From JAFHCF01 sp048497495 (GTDB taxonomy: Bacteria; Pseudomonadota; Alphaproteobacteria; Rhizobiales; Ancalomicrobiaceae): a stretch of 29,133 bases of DNA. Below, piece after piece: positions 1 through 7,567 of the stretch. The notes under the pieces are model-generated. The model ran no database searches. It was not told the DNA's origin and was given only the letters and a program-made list of their open reading frames with translations. The DNA is taken from contig JAFHCF010000106.1 in NCBI GenBank assembly GCA_048497495.1, forward strand, positions 1-29,133. The letters run 5' to 3'. The position numbers and the translations under genes are program-made. How positions within the stretch are numbered: position 1 is the stretch's first letter; each line of letters starts with the position of its first letter.

Positions 1-615
1 GACGGTGAACCAGACGTAGATCCAGGTGGTGACGGCGATCACCGCGACATAGGTCCAGTCGAACTCGAACAGGATGACGCCGGCCATCAGGGCGAATTCG
101 ACCAGCGTCGGGATGCCGGCGAGGATCGAGATGCGGACGATGGTCTCGATGCCCTTGGCGCCGCGCTCGACCACCCGCGACAGACCGCCGGTGCGGCGCT
201 GCAGGTGGTAGCGCAGCGACAGGGCGTGGAGGTGGCGGAAGGTGGAGGTGGCGAGTTCGCGCACCGCGTGCTGGCCGACGCCGGCGAAGAGGGCGTCGCG
301 CAGCTGGTTGAAGCCGTTGGAGGCGATGCGGATGACGCCATAGGCGACGACGAGCAGGATCGGCGCCGCCAGGAGCTGGCCCCTGGTCGGCTCCAGCGCT
401 CCCGGGGCCAGCGCGTCGGTCGCCCATTTGTAGATATAGGGCAGGAAGACCGTCAGCACCTTGCCGACGAGCAGGGCGGCGAGCGCCAACACCACGGCGC
501 GCTTGAGATCCGGCCGCGAGGCCGGCCACAGGTGCGGCCACAGGTTCTTCAGCGTTTCGAGCGTCTTTCCTTCGCCGGCCGAGACCGGGCCGACGGGACG
601 ATGAATGCGCGACAT
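1..615 (-). CDS. atmA: Atm1/HMT1-type ABC exporter, N-terminal part (partial)
   Basis: This is the first 205 codons of an ABC half-transporter; the gene runs off the window at position 1. The visible part is a soluble N-terminus, hydrophobic helices (about residues 40-60, 83-97 and 165-190), and the stretch NQLRDALFAGVGQHAVREL followed by LSLRYHLQRRTGGLSRVVERG. That pairing is characteristic of the ATM1/HMT1 family, which exports glutathione-linked sulfur or metal species from the cytoplasm. The ATP-binding domain (Walker A, signature, Walker B) lies outside the window and cannot be checked. The ATG at 615 is chosen because it gives the usual short N-terminal tail. It diverges from the LOG gene at 843. 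The family call is firm; the substrate is not known. Confidence 0.85.
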   Translation of the reverse strand, partial: MSRIHRPVGPVSAGEGKTLETLKNLWPHLWPASRPDLKRAVVLALAALLVGKVLTVFLPYIYKWATDALAPGALEPTRGQLLAAPILLVVAYGVIRIASNGFNQLRDALFAGVGQHAVRELATSTFRHLHALSLRYHLQRRTGGLSRVVERGAKGIETIVRISILAGIPTLVEFALMAGVILFEFDWTYVAVIAVTTWIYVWFTV

Positions 616-647
616 GGGAAGACCACTCGAGAAGGCGGACGACAAGG

Positions 648-766
648 GGGATCCGGCGACACCGGGTCCCTCTCAGATATAGCCTCTTTGCAAGATTTCA
701 AACCTCGCATGGCGGGCATGCCGCGAGGTGGCGGACGCCGCCGGCCTTTTCGCGCGGCGCGCGAAA
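648..766. promoter_or_regulatory. Divergent control region with three inverted repeats
   Basis: The 227-bp gap between the divergent ABC exporter (start 615) and the LOG gene (start 843) holds three inverted repeats. Positions 648-670 form a 9-bp stem (GGGATCCGG / CCGGGTCCC, one G-T wobble, 5-nt loop) inside the exporter leader. Positions 703-728 form a 5+4-bp stem with a 2-nt bulge (CCTCG CATG / CATG CGAGG). Positions 748-766 are a perfect 8-3-8 palindrome, TTTCGCGC-GGC-GCGCGAAA, about 80 bp before the LOG start. The last looks like a dimer-binding operator. I could not assign a clear -35/-10 pair, and the binding proteins are unknown. Confidence 0.4.
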
Positions 767-842
767 TGGTTAGAGTGACCGGACATGCCGCATTGCGGAA
801 TCGGGCTCGCCGGGCGCGGGCGCGCGAGAAGGATCGTCGGAC

Positions 843-1448
843 GTGTCGAAACTCACTGCCATCTGCATCTACTGCGGTTCCGGCCCCGGCGCCGATCCGG
901 CCTTCGAGGGCGCGGCGATCGAGCTCGGCCGCCTGCTCGCCCGTGAAGGCATCCGCCTCGTCTACGGCGGCGGCTCGCTCGGGCTGATGGGGGCCTCGGC
1001 GCGGGCGTGCCTCGCGGCCGGCGGCAAGGTCACCGGCATCATCCCGCAGTTCCTGGTCGACAAGGAGAGGATGCTGCCCGACGTCACCGAGCTGATCGTC
1101 ACCGCCGACATGCACGAGCGCAAGCGGCTGATGTTCGAGCGCTCCGACGCCTTCGTGGCGTTGCCGGGCGGCATCGGCACGCTCGAGGAGGTGGTCGAGC
1201 AGATGACCTGGGCCCAGCTCGGCCGCCACGCCAAGCCGATCATGCTGGCCAACGTCGCCGGGTTCTGGGATCCGTTGGTGACGCTCCTCCATCACATGAA
1301 GGAGAACGCCTTCATCCGCCCCGGCTTCGACCTGTCCTACGGCGTCGCCCAGTCGATCGACGAGATCCTGCCGAAGATGAGGAAGCGCCTCGCCCAACTC
1401 GAGACGCGCGAGCGCGAAGGCGACGCGGTCGATCTTCAGAAGATGTGA
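843..1448 (+). CDS. LOG family protein (TIGR00730-type nucleotide phosphoribohydrolase)
   Basis: The 201-residue protein has the LOG (Lonely Guy) Rossmann-like fold. Its signature PGGIGTLEE is at about residues 108-116, the upstream arginine-bearing MHERKRLM at 90-97, and a glycine-rich YGGGSLGLMG loop at 41-50. Family members hydrolyse nucleoside 5'-monophosphates to a free base plus ribose 5-phosphate; in plants and some bacteria the substrate is a cytokinin ribotide. The true substrate here cannot be read from sequence. The start is GTG at 843, preceded by an AGAAGGA ribosome-binding site, and the protein begins SKLTAICIYCGSG as expected. The DUF2937 gene follows after 66 bp on the same strand. 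Confidence 0.9.
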   Translation: MSKLTAICIYCGSGPGADPAFEGAAIELGRLLAREGIRLVYGGGSLGLMGASARACLAAGGKVTGIIPQFLVDKERMLPDVTELIVTADMHERKRLMFERSDAFVALPGGIGTLEEVVEQMTWAQLGRHAKPIMLANVAGFWDPLVTLLHHMKENAFIRPGFDLSYGVAQSIDEILPKMRKRLAQLETREREGDAVDLQKM

Positions 1449-1514
1449 GACAAGGCTCGAGGGCGTCCGGCGACCGGACGATCGCCTTTCGGGCACAGAT
1501 CAGACGAGGCCCAC

Positions 1515-2081
1515 ATGTATCGCCTGTTCGCGCTCCTCTTCAGCCTTCTCGTCGGCGCCGCCTTCTCGCAACTGCCGGAATTCGGCCAGCAGTATCGCCA
1601 ACGCATGGGCGGGGCGATCGACGAACTGACCAGCCTCGTCGATCGTTTCGACAGGGACGCGGGCCGGGAAAGGCTGAACCGCGAGGAGGCGTTGACGCGT
1701 TACCAATCCGCCGCCGATACCTTCCTGGCGAAGCGCGGACGCGACATGGTCGGATCGATCGAAAGACTCGACCGGCTGCTGGTCCAGCAGAAGGAGATCA
1801 ACGAGGCGAGCGGGTTCGCGCGTCTGGTGCCGCTCCTGCGACGGATCGATACCGACATCGCCAGCCGCACCCTGAGCGACTTCGAGCCGGCGGTGCCGAT
1901 CACCACGGAAGGTCTCGGCCTGGCGGCGTTGGGGTTGCTCGTCGGACGCCTGCTGGCGCCGCTTCTCGGTCTCCTCGTAGGCCGGCCACCCTGGCGGCGC
2001 CGTCCGGCACCGGCGGCGGCGGCTGCCGCGCCGGGGTCGCCGGGAGCGCGGTCGCACGGCGGCGACGAACGCGACGGCTGA
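1515..2081 (+). CDS. DUF2937 family membrane protein
   Basis: This 188-residue protein has a hydrophobic N-terminal segment (MYRLFALLFSLLVGAAFS), the conserved QLPEFGQQYRQRMGGAIDEL stretch at about 19-38, a predicted helical charged middle (about 38-130), and a second membrane segment at about 131-155 (LGLAALGLLVGRLLAPLLGL). The tail is Arg/Ala/Pro-rich and probably disordered. The conserved stretch and two-segment layout match DUF2937, a proteobacterial family of unknown function. The ATG at 1515 has GAGG five bases upstream. It ends 4 bp short of the convergent citramalate synthase stop at 2086. Topology suggests a periplasmic helical domain between two inner-membrane anchors; this is inferred from hydrophobicity. 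Confidence 0.8.
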   Translation: MYRLFALLFSLLVGAAFSQLPEFGQQYRQRMGGAIDELTSLVDRFDRDAGRERLNREEALTRYQSAADTFLAKRGRDMVGSIERLDRLLVQQKEINEASGFARLVPLLRRIDTDIASRTLSDFEPAVPITTEGLGLAALGLLVGRLLAPLLGLLVGRPPWRRRPAPAAAAAAPGSPGARSHGGDERDG

Positions 2082-2085
2082 CGCC

Positions 2086-3690
2086 TCACCCCACCTTTGC
2101 CACGCCGCTCCGCACCAGCTTGTAGACGATGGAATCCATCAGCGCCTGGAACGAGGCGTCGATGATGTTCTCGGAGACGCCGATCGTCGTCCATTGGTTC
2201 TTGGCGGCGTCGCGACTCTCGATCAGCACGCGGGTGGTCGCGCCGGTGCCGCCGTTGAGGATGCGGACCTTGAAGTCGACCAGCACCAGGTCGTCGATGA
2301 TCGCCTGATAGGGGCCGAGGTCCTTGCGCAGCGCCGCGTCGAGCGCGTTGACCGGGCCGTTGCCCTCGGCCGCCGACAGCATCACCTGATCGCCGATCTT
2401 GACCTTCACGGTCGCCTCCGACTGGGTGATCAGCTCGCCGATGGCGTTGAAGCGGCGCTCGACCATGACGCGGAAGCTCTGCACCTCGAAGAAGCGCGGC
2501 ACCGTGCCGAGCGTGCGGCGGGCGAGGAGTTCGAGCGAGGCGTCGGCCGCCTCGTAGGAGAAGCCGCGGGCCTCGCGGTCCTTGACCTCGGCGAGGAGCT
2601 TGTCGAGGCGGCTATCGGCCCTGTCGACCTCGATGCCGAAGCGGGTGAGCTCGGCGATCAGGTTCGACTTGCCGGCCTGATCGGAGACCAGGACGCGGCG
2701 ACGATTGCCGATGCTCTCCGGGGTGACGTGCTCGTAGGTCTTGGGATCCTTGACGATCGCCGAGGCGTGGATGCCGGCCTTGGTGGCGAAGGCATTGGCG
2801 CCGACGTAAGGGGCGTGGCGATTGGGCGAGCGGTTGAGGATGTCGTCGAAGGCGCGGCTGACGTGGGTCAACTCGGCCAATTTGTCGGCGGCGACGGCCG
2901 TCTCGAAATGATCGGCGAATTCGGGCTTCAATGCCAGGGTGGCGATGATCGTCACCAGATTGGCGTTGCCGCAGCGCTCGCCGATGCCGTTGAGCGTGCC
3001 CTGGATCTGGCGGACGCCGGCGCGCACGGCGGCGAGCGAATTGGCCACCGCCTGTCCGGTGTCGTCGTGGGCATGGATGCCGAGATGGGAGCCGGGCACG
3101 ATCTCGGCGACCTCGGCGACGATCGCCTCGATCTCGTGCGGCAGCGTGCCGCCGTTGGTGTCGCACAGAACCACCCAGCGGGCGCCGGCGGCGTGCGCCG
3201 CGCGGGCGACGTCGAGGGCGTAAGTCGGGTTGGCCTTGTAGCCGTCGAAGAAGTGCTCGCAGTCGATCATCGCCTCGCGACCGGCGGCGACCGCCGCCTC
3301 CACCGTCAGGCGGACGCCCTCGAGGTTTTCCTCGAGCGTCGTGCCGAGCGCGACGTGGACATGATAGTCCCAGGCCTTGGCGACGAAGCAGTTGGCATCC
3401 GCCGCCGCCGCGAGCAGGCCCTTGAGGCCGGGGTCGTTCGACACCGAGACGCCGGCGCGCTTGGTCATGCCGAAGGCGGTGAAGCGGGCGCGCTTGGTGC
3501 GCTTCTCCTCGAAGAAGGCGGTGTCGGTCGGGTTGGCGCCGGGATAGCCGCCCTCGACATAGTCGACGCCGAGATCGTCGAGCAGGCGGGCGATGCGCAG
3601 CTTGTCGTCGAGGTTGAAGTCGACCCCGGAGGTCTGAGCCCCGTCGCGCAGAGTCGTATCAAACAGGTAGACGCGCTCTTTCATCTTCAT
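2086..3690 (-). CDS. cimA: Citramalate synthase
   Basis: This 534-residue protein belongs to the 2-isopropylmalate/homocitrate/citramalate synthase family. It opens with YLFDTTLRDGAQTSGV (DTTLRDG is the family N-terminal motif). It carries HAHDDTGQAVANS, whose histidines bind the divalent metal, and GTLNGIGERCGNANL, the second family signature. After about residue 400 comes a LeuA-type C-terminal regulatory domain. DGAQTSGVDFN and the length point to the CimA-type (TIGR00977) subgroup, which condenses pyruvate and acetyl-CoA to (R)-citramalate as a threonine-independent entry to isoleucine. The same reading frame stays open to 4218, but the extra N-terminus has no family similarity and overlaps the GFA gene. 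ATG at 3690 is preferred; ATG at 3684 is possible. Confidence 0.9.
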   Translation of the reverse strand: MKMKERVYLFDTTLRDGAQTSGVDFNLDDKLRIARLLDDLGVDYVEGGYPGANPTDTAFFEEKRTKRARFTAFGMTKRAGVSVSNDPGLKGLLAAAADANCFVAKAWDYHVHVALGTTLEENLEGVRLTVEAAVAAGREAMIDCEHFFDGYKANPTYALDVARAAHAAGARWVVLCDTNGGTLPHEIEAIVAEVAEIVPGSHLGIHAHDDTGQAVANSLAAVRAGVRQIQGTLNGIGERCGNANLVTIIATLALKPEFADHFETAVAADKLAELTHVSRAFDDILNRSPNRHAPYVGANAFATKAGIHASAIVKDPKTYEHVTPESIGNRRRVLVSDQAGKSNLIAELTRFGIEVDRADSRLDKLLAEVKDREARGFSYEAADASLELLARRTLGTVPRFFEVQSFRVMVERRFNAIGELITQSEATVKVKIGDQVMLSAAEGNGPVNALDAALRKDLGPYQAIIDDLVLVDFKVRILNGGTGATTRVLIESRDAAKNQWTTIGVSENIIDASFQALMDSIVYKLVRSGVAKVG

Positions 3691-3767
3691 CACTCGCTCG
3701 TTCGAATTCCGATTCCGCGTCTTCACGTCCGGATTCGGGTTCTTCACGTTCCAAATCCGAGTCCGGT

Positions 3768-4238
3768 TCAGGGGCTCTTCGGCGGCCATTCGGCGGTGTC
3801 GTGGTCGGGATGCTGGTAGGAGACGATGTCCGCGAAGAAGGCGCCGGCGCGTGCCTGGTTCTCCGGCGAGCGCCCGGGAAGCGTGGCGAGCGCGTCGAAC
3901 CACGGCATGCGGCTCTCGACGCCGACCTGGATCGCGGGGGCGATCTCGGCCGGCGCATCGAAGGCGCCGAGCGCCACTTCCGTCGTGGTCCCGCCGTCGG
4001 GCTCGTAGGTCAGCGGCGTGCCGCAGGCCTCGCAGAAGCCGCGAACGATCTTGTTCGACGAGCGGAAACGCTTGGGCCCGCCGCGCGTCCAGACGAGTCC
4101 GATGGCGGTCACCAGCGGTCCGTAATGGCCGCCGAAGGCCTTCTGGCACATTCGGCAATGGCAGATCGAGGCCCGCCCGAGGCCCTCGCAACGAAAGCGG
4201 ATCGCGCCACATTGGCACCCACCGGTGAGCGTGGTCAT
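3768..4238 (-). CDS. GFA family zinc protein (CENP-V/GFA fold)
   Basis: The 156-residue protein has the GFA cysteine pattern: C8-x-C10 (GGCQCG), C26-x-C28-x2-C31 (ICHCRMC) and C69-x2-C72 (CEACGTPL). These bind two zincs in characterised members. The family was named after the Paracoccus glutathione-dependent formaldehyde-activating enzyme, but that activity is disputed and most members are uncharacterised. This window also encodes a complete glutathione formaldehyde pathway 15 kb away, so a formaldehyde role is possible but not shown. It lies between the 39-residue membrane peptide and cimA on the same strand, 77 bp from cimA, so co-transcription is likely. A GGGGAG ribosome-binding site precedes the ATG. 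Confidence 0.87.
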   Translation of the reverse strand: MTTLTGGCQCGAIRFRCEGLGRASICHCRMCQKAFGGHYGPLVTAIGLVWTRGGPKRFRSSNKIVRGFCEACGTPLTYEPDGGTTTEVALGAFDAPAEIAPAIQVGVESRMPWFDALATLPGRSPENQARAGAFFADIVSYQHPDHDTAEWPPKSP

Positions 4239-4269
4239 GAGTGCGTCTCCCCTCGCCTCGAGCTCATCA

Positions 4270-4389
4270 TCAGATCAGCCCCTTCCACCGGAGCACGCCG
4301 ACGGCGAGGGCGGTGAGGACGACGAGTTTCACGGCGATGGCGATCACCACCTTGGTGACCGGGCTCATCGGTTCGCGGGTCTCGCTCAT
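4270..4389 (-). CDS. Small single-pass membrane protein, 39 residues
   Basis: This short reading frame lies between cysS and the GFA gene on the same strand. It encodes 39 residues: a polar start (MSETREPMSPVTK), one hydrophobic helix (about residues 14-32, VVIAIAVKLVVLTALAVGV), and a basic tail LRWKGLI. A strong ribosome-binding site, GGGAGGGG, sits 3-4 bases before the ATG at 4389. The stop falls 31 bp before the GFA start, and the start is 40 bp after the cysS stop, so it fits exactly into an operon gap. I do not recognise a family. The good ribosome-binding site, clean membrane helix and tight spacing argue that it is real. Confidence 0.6.
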   Translation of the reverse strand: MSETREPMSPVTKVVIAIAVKLVVLTALAVGVLRWKGLI

Positions 4390-4429
4390 CGTCCCCTCCC
4401 TGATCGGGTCGCGTCGGCGCCGAGCGGCG

Positions 4430-5824
4430 TCAGCGCGCCGGCTCCCAGCTCGTCCTCATCTCGCCGGTCGCCGGGTCCTTGGCGTCCTTGATGGTGAGAC
4501 CCATGGCGGTCAGTTCGTCGCGGATGCGGTCGGACTCGGCCCAGTCGCGGTCGCGGCGGGCCTGGAGGCGGGCGGCGATCAGCGCCTCGACTTTCGCCTC
4601 GTCGACCACGACGGCCGACTTGCGACGGGCCGCCCAGACCTCCGGCGTGTCCTGGAGGAAGCCGAGGAAGCGCAAGCTGGCGCCGAAGAGATCGCGGGCG
4701 CCCTCGCCGCCGGCCCGCTGGGCGGCGTTGCGGAGGCCGTGCAACTCGGCGATGACCTTCGGCGTGTTGAGGTCGTCGGAAAGCGCCTCGACGACGGCGG
4801 CCGCCGGCTGGGAGCCATGGACGTCGCCGGCGAACCAGTACCAGTCGTCGAGCGTCTTCCAGCTCTCCTCGAGGCTCTTCACCGTCCAGTCGATCGGCTG
4901 GCGGTAGTGCGTCTTCATCATGGTGAAGCGCAGCACCTCGCCCGGCCAATCGGCGAGCAGGTCGTGGATGGTCAGGAAGTTGCCGAGCGACTTCGACATC
5001 TTCTCGCCCTCGACCTGGAGGAAGCCGTTGTGCATCCAGACGTTGGCCATGACGTCCCGGCCGAAGGCGCAGCGCGACTGGGCGACCTCGTTCTCGTGGT
5101 GGGGGAAGACCAGATCGATGCCGCCGCCGTGGATGTCGAAGGTCTCGCCGAGGTGCTTCCACGACATCGCCGAGCACTCGAGGTGCCAGCCGGGACGGCC
5201 GCGTCCCCAGGGGCTGTCCCAGCCGGGCTCGGCCTCGCTCGACGGCTTCCACAGGACGAAGTCCATCTCGCCGCGCTTGTAGGGGGCGACGTCGACGCGG
5301 GCGCCGGCGATCATGTCGTCGAGCGGGCGGCGCGACAAACGGCCGTAGTCGGGCATCGAGGGGACGTCGAAGAGCACGTGACCGTCCGCCGCATAGGCGT
5401 GGCCGGAGGCGATCAGCTTCTCGATGATGGTGATCATCTCGGCGATGTGCTCGGTGGCGCGCGGTTGCACCGTCGGCCGCAGCGTCATCAGCGCGTCGAC
5501 GTCGGCCTGGAACTGCGCCTCGGTGTCGCCGGTGACCCTGCGGATCGCCTCGTTGACGGGGAGGCCGGGGAAGTCGCGGGCGGCGCGGGCGTTGATCTTG
5601 TCGTCGACGTCGGTGATGTTGCGCACATAGGTGACGCGGCTGGCGCCGAAGACGTGGCGCAGCAGGCGGAACAGCAGGTCGAAGACGATGACCGGCCGGG
5701 CGTTGCCGATGTGGGCGAAATCGTAGACGGTCGGCCCGCAGACATACATGCGCACGTTCGACGGATCGATCGGCGCGAAGTCCTGCTTCTCGCGGGTCAG
5801 GGTGTTGTAGAGTCTCACGACCAC
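4430..5824 (-). CDS. cysS: Cysteinyl-tRNA synthetase
   Basis: This 464-residue class I aminoacyl-tRNA synthetase charges tRNA-Cys with cysteine. Visible marks are RMYVCGPTVYD (Cys29, first zinc ligand), the ATP-binding HIGN at about 38-41, the zinc-site region around WHLECSAM and HGGGIDLVFPHHENE, and the KMSKS loop (GEKMSKSLGNF). A DALSS-type C-terminal domain ends the protein. I chose GTG at 5824 because AGGAG lies six bases upstream and the product starts VVRLYNTLTREK, the normal family N-terminus. GTG at 5818 is a close alternative. The frame is open to 5932, but those residues are unlike the family. It leads the run cysS, 39-residue peptide, GFA, cimA. Confidence 0.95.
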   Translation of the reverse strand: MVVRLYNTLTREKQDFAPIDPSNVRMYVCGPTVYDFAHIGNARPVIVFDLLFRLLRHVFGASRVTYVRNITDVDDKINARAARDFPGLPVNEAIRRVTGDTEAQFQADVDALMTLRPTVQPRATEHIAEMITIIEKLIASGHAYAADGHVLFDVPSMPDYGRLSRRPLDDMIAGARVDVAPYKRGEMDFVLWKPSSEAEPGWDSPWGRGRPGWHLECSAMSWKHLGETFDIHGGGIDLVFPHHENEVAQSRCAFGRDVMANVWMHNGFLQVEGEKMSKSLGNFLTIHDLLADWPGEVLRFTMMKTHYRQPIDWTVKSLEESWKTLDDWYWFAGDVHGSQPAAAVVEALSDDLNTPKVIAELHGLRNAAQRAGGEGARDLFGASLRFLGFLQDTPEVWAARRKSAVVVDEAKVEALIAARLQARRDRDWAESDRIRDELTAMGLTIKDAKDPATGEMRTSWEPAR

Positions 5825-6079
5825 GGTCTTCTCCTCATCGACTACGGCCCGCGACCCGAGGGATCGCCGACACGACGCGCGAGCGCTCCCGCCCGCTGGC
5901 CGGGGGTCACATCTGGTCGCATCGATCGACAAGGCAGACGGAACCGGGCCAGCGAAGCTGCTAGCCGCAAATAATGCCCGGAAGGGCGCAGTGGGCGCGC
6001 GCGGGGGTTCTCGTCGTCACGGCGCGAGCTTTGGCGGATTTGGGCGACGGCGTCAAGGGCGAGCGGAGGGCAAGCCGTT

Positions 6080-6526
6080 TCAGTTGGCGCTCACATCGGA
6101 GAGGAAACTGCAATGGGCACGCAGGCTGGTCCGCAGCTGGAGGTCGTGATGCCGTTCGATCTTCTCCAATAGGCGACGATCGGCCGTCACGAAGGTCCAA
6201 TCCCGCGAGAGGGCGAGCGTCAGATGCAGGCAGTCGTAGACGGAATGGTCGAGCGTGACGGCAATCCGTAGGGCGTCCTCGACGAGTTCGCGCATGGGCC
6301 ATACGACGACCCCGCTCCCGGCGAGAAGTGCCACGGCATTCAGGGCCTCGTCACGGGAGATCTCGGACCGCCGGACCTTCTTCCAAAGGATGTTGGTGCA
6401 TTCCGCCTGGAAGAGCTCGGGGGCAGCGAGGCTGCCGCGCTCCAGGAGGGCGTGCGCGTCTCGCGTGCCCTCCTCCGGGACCACCCACTTCACGCCCACG
6501 CTGGCGTCGACGACGAACGTCTTCAT
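6080..6526 (-). CDS. PIN-domain toxin of a FitAB/VapBC-type module
   Basis: This 148-residue PIN domain is a probable Mg2+-dependent endoribonuclease. The four acidic positions expected in the active site are present: D7 (FVVDASV), E42 (FQAECTNIL), D98 (HSVYDCLHL) and D116 (FVTADRRLL). The layout is that of VapC-type toxins, which cleave tRNA or rRNA when the antitoxin is lost; the target here is unknown. Its start codon overlaps the antitoxin stop as ATGA at 6523-6526, implying translational coupling. No sign of degradation is visible, so the toxin appears intact. Base composition matches the surroundings, giving no evidence of recent arrival. Confidence 0.9.
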   Translation of the reverse strand: MKTFVVDASVGVKWVVPEEGTRDAHALLERGSLAAPELFQAECTNILWKKVRRSEISRDEALNAVALLAGSGVVVWPMRELVEDALRIAVTLDHSVYDCLHLTLALSRDWTFVTADRRLLEKIERHHDLQLRTSLRAHCSFLSDVSAN

Positions 6527-6768
6527 CGTTCGTCCCGGCCCTCTCGCTGGAGGATATCCGACGGCGTGTGAGGTCGCCCTTCCAACTGGCGCCGAAACCG
6601 TGCCGCGGCTTCCGCGAATGCGGTGCCGGTTGCACGATCTTCCCGCTCCGCGGCCTCGGCGAGCACGCGCAATTCATCCGTGAGGCTGCGGCCGTTCCGG
6701 CTCGCCCGCTCATGAAGGAGGGCCAGCACCTCCTCGTCGACGTCGAATTCACGCAGAGGGCGCCCCAT
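6523..6768 (-). CDS. FitA-like ribbon-helix-helix antitoxin
   Basis: This 81-residue protein starts MGRPLREFDVDEEVLALL and continues into ERASRNGRSLTDELRVLAEAA, a ribbon-helix-helix DNA-binding unit of the FitA/VapB type. A C-terminal tail (about 45-81) would wrap the toxin. The pair would autorepress its promoter and neutralise the toxin. I chose ATG at 6768 because GGGAGG stands five bases before it. The GTG at 6774 overlaps that ribosome-binding site and is unlikely. The stop codon overlaps the toxin start. A candidate promoter lies at 6798-6826. Confidence 0.85.
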   Translation of the reverse strand: MGRPLREFDVDEEVLALLHERASRNGRSLTDELRVLAEAAEREDRATGTAFAEAAARFRRQLEGRPHTPSDILQREGRDER

Positions 6769-6797
6769 CGGCACCTCCCATCTCGTTCAGGTCTCAC

Positions 6798-6826
6798 ATC
6801 CTACGCTTGGTCGTCGTTCTCGGCAA
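6798..6826 (-). promoter_or_regulatory. Candidate promoter of the toxin-antitoxin pair
   Basis: On the minus strand TTGCCG (-35, 6821-6826) and TAGGAT (-10, 6798-6803) are separated by exactly 17 bp. Each box matches four of six sigma-70 consensus positions. Transcription would begin near 6791, giving a leader of about 23 nt before the antitoxin ATG at 6768. This would let the pair be transcribed separately from creA upstream. Confidence 0.4.
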
Positions 6827-6847
6827 AACGAGTATCGCCCTCCCCCC

Positions 6848-7372
6848 TCACTTGACGAAATCGGCGCAGCGTGGCGGGGGTTCGGGGCCCCAGGGCATCA
6901 GGGGGACCGAGGAGGTCGAATTCTTCGGGCTGCCTTCGATGATGCGGTCGGTGTAGACCATGTAGACCAGGACATTGCGCTTGGCGTCGCAGCCGCGCAC
7001 GATCTGCATCTTCTTGAAGAAGAGCGAGCGGCGGGCGCGGAACATGTCCTCGCCCTGTTCCAACTGGCGCTTGAACTTGATCGGGCCCCACTGGCGGCAG
7101 GCGAGCGAGACGTCCGAGGTCTCCTCGGCGACGCCCAACATGCCCTTGACGCCGCCCCGCTCCGGCACGGTGTAGTGGCAGGCGACGCCCTCGACGTCCG
7201 GGTCGTCGATGCCGTAGACGGCGAGTTTGTCGTCGGGGGTCAGCAGCTTCCACACCGTCGACTTCTTGAAGATGAGGTCGGGTTCCTCGGCCTGCGCTGT
7301 CGGTGACGCGAATGCGAGGGCCGTGAGCGCGAGCGCGAGGCCGACTGCGAGGCGGGAGAGAGACGACTTCAT
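6848..7372 (-). CDS. creA: CreA family secreted protein
   Basis: This 174-residue protein has a typical Sec signal peptide (basic MKSSLSR, hydrophobic core to about residue 23, cleavage likely after AQA at 28). The mature part contains FKKSTVWKLLTPDDKLAVY, DDPDVEGVACHYT and the SLFFKKMQIVRGCDAKRNVL block that mark the CreA family. CreA is a conserved proteobacterial periplasmic protein encoded beside the CreBCD system in E. coli; its molecular function is unknown. No creBCD genes are visible here. An AGGAGG ribosome-binding site lies eight bases before the ATG. The gene diverges from the DUF2865 gene. Confidence 0.9.
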   Translation of the reverse strand: MKSSLSRLAVGLALALTALAFASPTAQAEEPDLIFKKSTVWKLLTPDDKLAVYGIDDPDVEGVACHYTVPERGGVKGMLGVAEETSDVSLACRQWGPIKFKRQLEQGEDMFRARRSLFFKKMQIVRGCDAKRNVLVYMVYTDRIIEGSPKNSTSSVPLMPWGPEPPPRCADFVK

Positions 7373-7567
7373 GAGACGGGCCTCCTGTGGTCGACTTCAT
7401 ATGAGGTGTCTCGTCGCCGATTGGGAGAGGGCGGGCGCGAATTGCCGCCGCATTCGTTCCCCTGGGGGAAACACGACCTTCGTGTTACCCTTTGTTTCGC
7501 AAATCGAATGATATACCTCGAAACGAATCGCCCGAAGGGGCGAAGCGGGACGGAGGCATCGGACGGC

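Noticed and set aside
3691..4218. Extended N-terminus for citramalate synthase
   Set aside because: The frame stays open, but the added 176 residues are shadow sequence of the GFA gene. The family N-terminus starts at 3690.
4241..5974. 577-codon plus-strand open frame opposite cysS
   Set aside because: It is antisense to a complete cysS with intact catalytic motifs. Its Asp/Val/Arg/Gly-rich composition is the usual mirror of high-GC coding DNA, with no recognisable domain.
6830..6840. ATACTCG half-site resembling the FrmR operator (minus strand)
   Set aside because: Only the left half matches; there is no AGTA partner at the right spacing, so it is probably chance.
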